This document shows, in pieces, positions 8,801-12,538 of a stretch of 12,538 nucleotides of DNA. Under the pieces are notes generated by a model. The model was not told where the DNA came from, ran no database searches, and saw only the letters and a program-made list of their open reading frames with translations. The translations under genes were made by a program, and so were the position numbers. Numbering within the stretch: position 1 is the first letter of the stretch; every line of letters starts with the position of its first letter. Source of the stretch: Saccoglossus kowalevskii (taxonomy: Eukaryota; Hemichordata; Enteropneusta; Harrimaniidae); NCBI RefSeq assembly GCF_000003605.2, contig NW_003156235.1, positions 146,019 to 158,556 on the forward strand, written 5' to 3'.

Positions 8801-11312
8801 ACCCATCTCATCATGGTATAGAAAGTCCTTGTCTTTGTTCCTACAGCCAAAATATAAAATGTTCTTTCCGACTGACTCATCATGAACTTGAGATAAAAAA
8901 AAAAACTAAAAAAATGTTGATCCTACTCTGAATTCAATCAATAGAGCGCAAACTTATTATAAATCAAAACATAATATCAAATATTTTCTGTAGTCATAAT
9001 TCTAAACTAAATGAGTTACATTCCATTTGCTTACTTCGCTCCTGGATAAATGCCCTGAATGGAGCGATGCCTGTGCCTGGGCCAATCATGATAATAGGTA
9101 GGTTTTTGTTCATAGGCAACCTGAAGTCTGTATTTCGGCTGATAAACACAGGACATGTTTCAATGACAGACATCCTGTCTTGCAAATGAGTAGTTGCAAC
9201 ACCAGATCGTAGTTTGCCGAGTACTTTGTATCTCACTACAGCAACAGTTATACAAGCAGTATTTTTGTCCTACAAGCGATAGGTACAAGAGACACATAAT
9301 GCATAAAATACATAATCAGTAAACATACTTTAGCAGTATAAATTATTGGTCTAAAAATTAGAAATATTTGTTTTCCTGAGCAAATACATCCCAAGAAATT
9401 CAAAATGATTGCAAGAAGGGATGAAAAAAAAAAAAGTTTTTGAAAAGAGAACACTATTGTCATTTTTGAAAAGAGCACACTATATTTTTCAAGTTGCATT
9501 TCCACTTTCACAAATTTGTGTGTTATTCTCCCGAACCAATATATCCATCAATTACTAGTATCAAGATTGTTTATGGTTAATGAGAAATTAACTGCAGAAT
9601 ATGAATAGGGGATTTTAAAAGAATCTACATTTGTAAATGATACTGAGTTAGGGGGCTTTATTTGTATTTGAAATTCAGTTACATTGTAGGTATTTTTGAC
9701 TAAGAGATAAGACCCTCCAGTACTCTCAAAATAAAATAAGCGGGAAGGGGAAGTGAGGACAGGATATGTTAATATATCATATGTTTGAGTTAAAACAGCA
9801 CCATTCAAAAATACTTTATGTTTTTTGCTTGTTTTAGGAGTGAAGTTTTTACATTTTTGCAAAGTGTGAATGTTACTTTAATTTCATTTTTTGATCAGCA
9901 ATGTGTTCATTTGCGTAAATTACATACAACTTACCTTTAGAGGAGAAGATGATATTGAATAATAACGTGGCTGAAGTCCTTTCATGTTAGTCAATATGGT
10001 TTCCATGGCAACACTCTCATAATTAAATTCTTTTAAGACATCAACAACTTCTCTTTTTTTGAGGTATTCATCCAACATTTTGTTTTTCTTAACAGATAAC
10101 TGAAACCAAATTATAAAGTGTTTTTTTTTTCGTTTTGGTAACGCAATACACAAAATTCATGGCATGATACACACAGTATTAATATGCACCCTCTGGAAAA
10201 ATAAAAACAAAAGTGCAACATGGTACACGAGGGCGCTATTATAATTTTAAAATTATTTTATTTGTAATTTTTTTATAAATGTTTCACATAATACCATTCG
10301 ACCACTATGCTACCACATAATTATCATTTTCTATTTTTTACATCTTTGCAAATGAGAAATTTTAACCGACTGACCCCATCAACAAGTAGTCTATTAAGTG
10401 TGTTGTTCATATCTTTCTGACCATGCTGTATTACTTTCAATAATTCTGGTTTAATATTCTTCAAATCATAATACATCTGTAGCAACTTTTTTAGCGAGAT
10501 TTTTCCATCTATACAAGAGAACAAATACAGAATTTAATTTTTTCTATTTTGTTGAGCACAATATTAAAGCAAAAAAAAAATACCAGCACAATGAAAATTG
10601 TTTTGGCAAAAAGTGTCAAAAAACAAAAAAGCTTCACTAAAGTTAGAAATACCGGTAGTATTTGAAAATTAGTGCTTTACATATAATCAGTATTACAGCG
10701 TAAAATACAATCCTCTGTTTCTGGTTTCCACTCAACAAGAATGTACTGTTTATGTGAAATTTGACAGTCATTCACTGAAAATAAACATGACAACATGAAC
10801 AAGAACAGCTATCCTTCAATTACATAACGAGCAATCAAAAACAACTTGTTGGTACTACTGTAAGTGATATACTGTAGTAATACCTACATAAAGTCATTAC
10901 ATCTACGTAATAGTGAAGTCATCAATGCCAGCTATAAATACACTGTAGCCTTGTTATAACGAACTCTTTGGGAGACATACAATTAGTTTGTTATAGTGAA
11001 ATGTTCACTATAATGAAGCACATAATACATTGGGTTTGTTATATCAGGAACTTCATTATAAAGATGTTCATTATATTGAGGTTACAGTGTACCTGGTTTT
11101 GGTTGATACGCCCACTGAGGTGGGTTCAGCTGCTCCTGCCCGGTGCTGCCCAGAACTGATAACAGTTGTTCTACATCAGTTGGGTCATTGCATGGATAAA
11201 TCCCGAGAGCATCGCCTGAAATAAATTCTAGTCCACTGCCACTCAAATCAAACTCACAATGAATTGTTTCTTTGTCATCGCTATCAATAACTGTAGTAAG
11301 ATTACGTTTAAC
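5675..11312 (-). CDS. Diflavin reductase, CysJ/P450-reductase-like, C-terminal half (7 exons, 5' partial)
   Basis: Spliced coding region: 11312-11093, 10508-10375, 10099-9935, 9269-9035, 8886-8803, 8062-7941, 5848-5675; 377 codons plus stop. All introns are GT-AG and all phases join. Seen in order: FAD-domain entry GDALGIYPCNDP, a helical connecting segment, the flavin-binding PRYYSISSS, GVATTHL, the NADPH-loop IGPGTGIAPFRAF, YFGCR, the 2'-phosphate-binding SRDQKSKIYVQ, YVCGDAKHMSNDV and the C-terminal DVWVT. Family knowledge: such enzymes pass electrons from NADPH through FAD to FMN and then to a partner such as a P450, a sulfite reductase haemoprotein or another acceptor. The overall pattern and short loops resemble CysJ and the NADPH oxidoreductase A proteins, while GCR and DVW resemble P450 reductase. 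Methionine synthase reductase, NDOR1 and nitric oxide synthase fit less well. The flavodoxin domain, start codon and any membrane anchor lie outside the window, so location and partner are unknown. Confidence 0.92.
6857..7120. repeat. Diverged tandem dimer, 134-bp period
   Basis: Several landmarks recur at exactly 134-bp spacing: ATGCAA at 6861 and 6995, ATCTATGTA at 6931 and 7065, and TTCTTGAGA at 6968 and 7102. Between them, CAAGTTTTATTGAAATCTG matches AAAGTTTCATTAAAATCTG. The two units are clearly related but diverged, and a CA-rich tail follows (7110-7155). It is probably part of a dispersed repeat family; the type is not determined. Confidence 0.7.
7420..7610. mobile_element. TA-flanked MITE, copy 1 (191 bp)
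   Basis: Inverted ends of over 20 bp: the left starts CTGTAGAATACTTTATTTT and the right complement starts CTGTGGAATACTTTATTTT. TA stands on both sides (7418-7419 and 7611-7612). It has no coding capacity. It matches 11778-11987 in opposite orientation along its whole length, apart from a dozen or so substitutions and one 19-bp gap near its left end. TA duplication suggests mobilisation by a Tc1/mariner-like transposase (inference). Confidence 0.88.
7941..8062 (-). CDS. Exon F: NADPH 2'-phosphate-binding motif
   Basis: This 122-nt exon lies between the acceptor TATTTTTTAAAG and the donor CAA|GTGAGT. After completing a Glu codon it encodes TWVNEGHLTLRTAFSRDQKS, then KIYVQDLLIQDACLVWKTLQ. The Ser-Arg pair and the Lys and Tyr of SRDQKSKIYVQ are the residues that select NADPH over NADH by holding the 2'-phosphate. 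The match to the E. coli CysJ motif SRDQKEKIYVQD is almost complete. It ends in phase 0. The next intron is 2,092 bp, the longest fully contained one. Confidence 0.95.
8063..8802 (-). other. Intron 5 (740 bp)
   Basis: GT-AG intron between exons E and F. It is AT-rich and has no coding island. A degenerate tRNA-like stretch (about 8171-8250) is the only structure I noticed. Confidence 0.85.
8171..8250 (+). repeat. Possible degenerate tRNA-like / SINE head
   Basis: TGGCAGAATGG (8178-8188) loosely resembles a pol III A box and GGTCGCATCC (8234-8243) a B box. AGTGG/CCACT forms a 5-bp stem where an anticodon stem would be. The acceptor ends pair poorly, so this is not a functional tRNA and may be chance. 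Confidence 0.2.
8803..8886 (-). CDS. Exon E: NADPH domain, YFGCR segment
   Basis: This 84-nt exon follows the acceptor TTTATCTCAAG and ends at ATGG|GTAAGT. The first two bases complete an Ile codon, then HDESVGKNILYFGCRNKDKD and FLYHDEM are read. GKNILYFG is the second strand of the nucleotide fold. The Cys of GCR matches the cysteine that P450 reductase uses near the nicotinamide for hydride transfer; E. coli CysJ has Asn-Pro at this point. KDFLYHDEM matches the family helix that follows. Only 148 bp of intron separate it from exon D. Confidence 0.93.
9035..9269 (-). CDS. Exon D: FAD pyrophosphate loop and NADPH-binding GPGTGIAPF
   Basis: This 235-nt exon gives 78 codons plus one base, between the acceptor ATCGCTTGTAG and the donor CGAA|GTAAGC. 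It contains DKNTACITVAVVRYKVLG, the last barrel strand, then GVATTHLQDR, which lies over the FAD pyrophosphate. ISRNTDFRLP, the hinge into the NADPH domain, and PIIMIGPGTGIAPFRAFIQE, the nucleotide-binding loop and helix, follow. The very short stretch between the last two motifs is CysJ-like; mammalian P450 reductase is longer around it. This is the best conserved exon and fixes the family. Confidence 0.96.
9270..9934 (-). other. Intron 3 (665 bp)
   Basis: GT-AG intron between exons C and D. It contains a two-unit 26-bp tandem repeat. An open frame of 104 codons (9862-9548, minus) has no family resemblance and lacks splice context, so it is taken as chance. Confidence 0.85.
9437..9488. repeat. 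26-bp tandem repeat, two units
   Basis: TTTTTGAAAAGAGAACACTA is followed 26 bp later by TTTTTGAAAAGAGCACACTA, with diverging tails. This is a local duplication within the intron. Confidence 0.7.
9935..10099 (-). CDS. Exon C: connecting helices and FAD-binding RYYS motif
   Basis: This 165-nt exon encodes 55 whole codons between the acceptor TTTGGTTTCAG and the donor AAG|GTAAGT. It opens with KNKMLDEYLKKREVVDVLKE, the helix pair seen in CysJ-like proteins ahead of the flavin site. It ends with GLQPRYYSISSSPLK. In P450 reductase the Arg, second Tyr and Ser of RxYS contact FAD, and the Ser helps in hydride transfer; all three are present here. Both ends are in phase 0, so skipping it would keep the frame but remove the flavin motif. 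Confidence 0.93.
10375..10508 (-). CDS. Exon B: helical connecting segment
   Basis: This 134-nt exon follows the acceptor CTCTTGTATAG. Its first two bases complete an Asp codon begun in exon A, and 44 codons follow (GKISLKKLLQMYYDLKNIKP to NRLLVDG). It is the helical insertion within the FAD domain that orients the FMN and FAD modules in diflavin reductases, the least conserved part of the family. I placed the donor at GATGGG|GTCAGT, although the frame stays open for another 18 codons. Only this donor joins in frame to the next exon to give LLVDGLSVKKNKMLDEYL, which reads like the family. Confidence 0.82.
10509..11092 (-). other. Intron 1 in view (584 bp), with MITE at its 5' end
   Basis: GT-AG intron between exons A and B. 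Its first 150 bases are almost wholly the transposable element 10941-11089; the rest is AT-rich and featureless. Confidence 0.85.
10941..11089. mobile_element. TTATAACGAA-type TA-flanked MITE (149 bp) abutting a splice donor
   Basis: TA flanks stand at 10939-10940 and 11090-11091. The left end is CACTGTAGCCTTGTTATAAC and the right complement is CACTGTAACCTCAATATAAT, both continuing GAAC. The interior repeats TTATAGTGAA and TTCACTATAA as a 10-bp foldback (10991-11013). Its right TA overlaps positions +2 and +3 of the intron that follows exon A, so the element supplies the donor sequence from +4 onward. Confidence 0.83.
11093..11312 (-). CDS. Exon A: entry of the FAD-binding domain
   Basis: This 220-nt exon starts in phase 0 after the acceptor TTGTCTACAG and encodes 73 residues plus one base (G). 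It opens with VKRNLTTVIDSD, which corresponds to the first strand of the FAD domain after the flavodoxin linker. It continues with FDLSGSGLEFISGDALGIYP, the barrel strand and turn typical of P450 reductase and CysJ, then CNDPTDVEQLLSVLG, the following helix. The donor is CAG|GTACAC, which is weaker than the usual GTAAGT. Its bases from +4 onward belong to a transposon end (10941-11089). The preceding exon is not in the window, so at least 1.2 kb of intron lies upstream. Confidence 0.9.
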
Positions 11313-11777
11313 CTGTAGACAAGAATACGTATCAGCTTTTAATTCATGGAACCATCAACTCAAGGATGTATGAGATAAAGGCATGCAACTGGGGTGATAT
11401 GTGATTAACATGCAAATTTGAAATCACACGCATTTCAAAGAGACCAACAAATCGTGAGAGAATGTACATTTCCAGAAATACTAATGCAAATGCATAAGTC
11501 TGTGAAAAACTAGTTAGTGTTGATTTCAGACTGTTTTCGTAAGGTTCGTAGTTACTTACATAGCTCTGTAATAGTACATAAGTTTTGTGTTTTTGAATAC
11601 GGTGATAATCTTGTTCATTTCAATTTCCGCAATTAAACTTTTCTAAGCGTATTCTTTGTAACCATTGGTTGAAAATATGTTTGATTGACAAGGACGAAGA
11701 CTGAGAACTTCAATCACATATCAACACACATACCAGAAAGTAGATATCAAATTTTGCATATCCTTATACTATGAATA

Positions 11778-11987
11778 CTGTGGAATACTTTATTTTCGCT
11801 GGAAGTAATTTTCGCTGAAAAGGCTTTTTGGGCATTCTTTATATGGAATTTATTTTCACTGATTTTTGATTAATTGAACGTGAAATATAGGAAAATTAGT
11901 ATATTCGCTGGATTTTATTTTCACGGAATCATCCCTTCAGCGAAAATAGCGAAAATAAATTCCAAACGAAAATAAAGTATTCTACAG
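11778..11987. mobile_element. TA-flanked MITE, copy 2 (210 bp, inverted relative to copy 1)
   Basis: Same family as 7420-7610 in the opposite orientation. TA flanks stand at 11776-11777 and 11988-11989. The ends read CTGTGGAATACTTTATTTT (left) and, complemented on the right, CTGTAGAATACTTTATTTT. It retains 19 bp absent from copy 1, around 11956-11974, where the sequence repeats the motif CGAAAATA; slippage or unequal repair between those motifs would explain the difference. Confidence 0.88.
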
Positions 11988-12330
11988 TACTTGAAAACAC
12001 CAACAGTAAACAGTAAATGACTTTATTTTAAATACTGTTTTCCTAAAAGTGACAATAAGGGTTGTGGATATTTAATATTCTCTTTGTGTAAACATGGATT
12101 TTATAAACATGGATTCCTCTGGAAATTAATCTAAAAATGTGTGCAAACTGTTTCTCTTCCAGGGTGAAAGAAAAAAGTTGATGACATCACATTCTAATTG
12201 ATAATTCTGTGACAATTTTAAAATGAAAGATGATGATAAATTGTTCACCCCTAGTTATTAGGTTGAATTCCTGCTTGTCACTGACCATGAGTTAAGGTAA
12301 CAACACATATTCTAATTAATGTTATTATGA

Positions 12331-12538
12331 AAAATACCTGATTTAATTGATGTAACAATTAACCCAAAAGGGCAAACAAAAATGGAAATGAAACAAAGAC
12401 TAAAAACAACTCAGTAGCTGGCCATAGTAATTGAAATCACCTTTGACCTTTGCCCCTAAATGAAGACATGTTTGTTGTTAAATAAAAATAAAATAAATAC
12501 CTGATTTATTTGATGTAACAATCAACCCCAAAAGACAA
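12331..12538. repeat. Direct repeat pair, 163 bp apart
   Basis: AAATACCTGATTTAATTGAT (from 12332) recurs as AAATACCTGATTTATTTGAT (from 12495), and both copies continue with GTAACAATYAACCC. The second copy runs into the window edge. It could be a tandem array or two copies of a dispersed repeat. Confidence 0.65.
12437..12456 (-). promoter_or_regulatory. Triple AGGTCA-like half-site array (two overlapping DR1)
   Basis: On the minus strand: GGGGCA-A-AGGTCA-A-AGGTGA, three half-sites each separated by one base. DR1 elements bind HNF4, RXR and PPAR type receptors. It lies in an upstream intron of the reductase gene. It may also be just part of a repeat. Confidence 0.3.

Larger units (their letters stand above)
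11313..12538 (-). other. Upstream intron (incomplete)
   Basis: Minus-strand sequence upstream of exon A, ending at the acceptor TTGTCTACAG. I found no flavodoxin-domain exon here. It contains MITE copy 2, a triple AGGTCA-like array, and a pair of direct repeats near the window end. Confidence 0.7.

Noticed and set aside
9548-9862. 104-codon open frame on the minus strand
   Set aside because: Lies wholly inside intron 3 and does not resemble the reductase family; exons C and D join in phase without it.
2224-10236. GCGCCCTC at 2224-2231 and its complement GAGGGCGC at 10229-10236, as possible ends of one large element
   Set aside because: Only 8 bp are shared over 8 kb and they span an intact conserved gene; more likely fossils of unrelated small elements or chance.
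10241-10256. 16-bp palindrome ATAATTTTAAAATTAT
   Set aside because: Made only of A and T in an AT-rich intron, so expected by chance.
10321-10374. Continuation of exon B through an alternative donor (GAT|GTAAAA)
   Set aside because: The extra residues do not match the family. The donor at 10375 gives an in-frame join that reads like known diflavin reductases.
1-12538. CRISPR arrays, bacterial operons, rRNA or functional tRNA genes
   Set aside because: No regularly spaced repeats, no Shine-Dalgarno-led gene chains and no intact structural RNA seen; the intron structure shows the DNA is eukaryotic.

Overview
The window looks like nuclear DNA from an animal, probably a marine invertebrate. It is AT-rich, with short coding islands split by GT-AG introns, many small terminal-inverted-repeat (TIR) elements, and no bacterial operon layout or Shine-Dalgarno sites. 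I cannot fix the phylum from sequence alone.

One gene is clear. It lies on the minus strand, runs from a stop codon at 5675 up to an exon starting at 11312, and continues off the right edge. I can place seven consecutive coding exons (11312-11093, 10508-10375, 10099-9935, 9269-9035, 8886-8803, 8062-7941 and 5848-5675). Their splice phases fit without a frameshift and give 377 codons. They encode the FAD-binding and NADPH-binding C-terminal half of a diflavin reductase of the cytochrome P450 reductase / sulfite reductase flavoprotein (CysJ) / NADPH oxidoreductase A type. The FMN-binding flavodoxin half and the start codon are not visible and should lie beyond base 12538.

The left 5.4 kb (1 to about 5450) contains no recognisable gene. 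It holds three candidate non-autonomous DNA transposons: 1229-1537 with TTAA flanks, 4259-4435 with an 8-bp target duplication, and 4946-5119 with TA flanks. It also holds strong hairpins, simple repeats and a perfect inverted nuclear-receptor-type site. Part of it could be the long 3' UTR of an unseen plus-strand gene, but this is not demonstrated.

The introns carry more mobile DNA. Two copies of one TA-flanked element sit in opposite orientation at 7420-7610 and 11778-11987, bracketing six of the seven exons. A different TA-flanked element (10941-11089) has inserted so close to an exon that its target-site TA forms part of the splice donor. A diverged tandem dimer with a 134-bp period sits in the last intron. 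The most interesting points are the mixed P450-reductase and CysJ character of the enzyme, the element-derived splice donor, and the inverted element pair around six exons whose combined length is exactly 320 codons.
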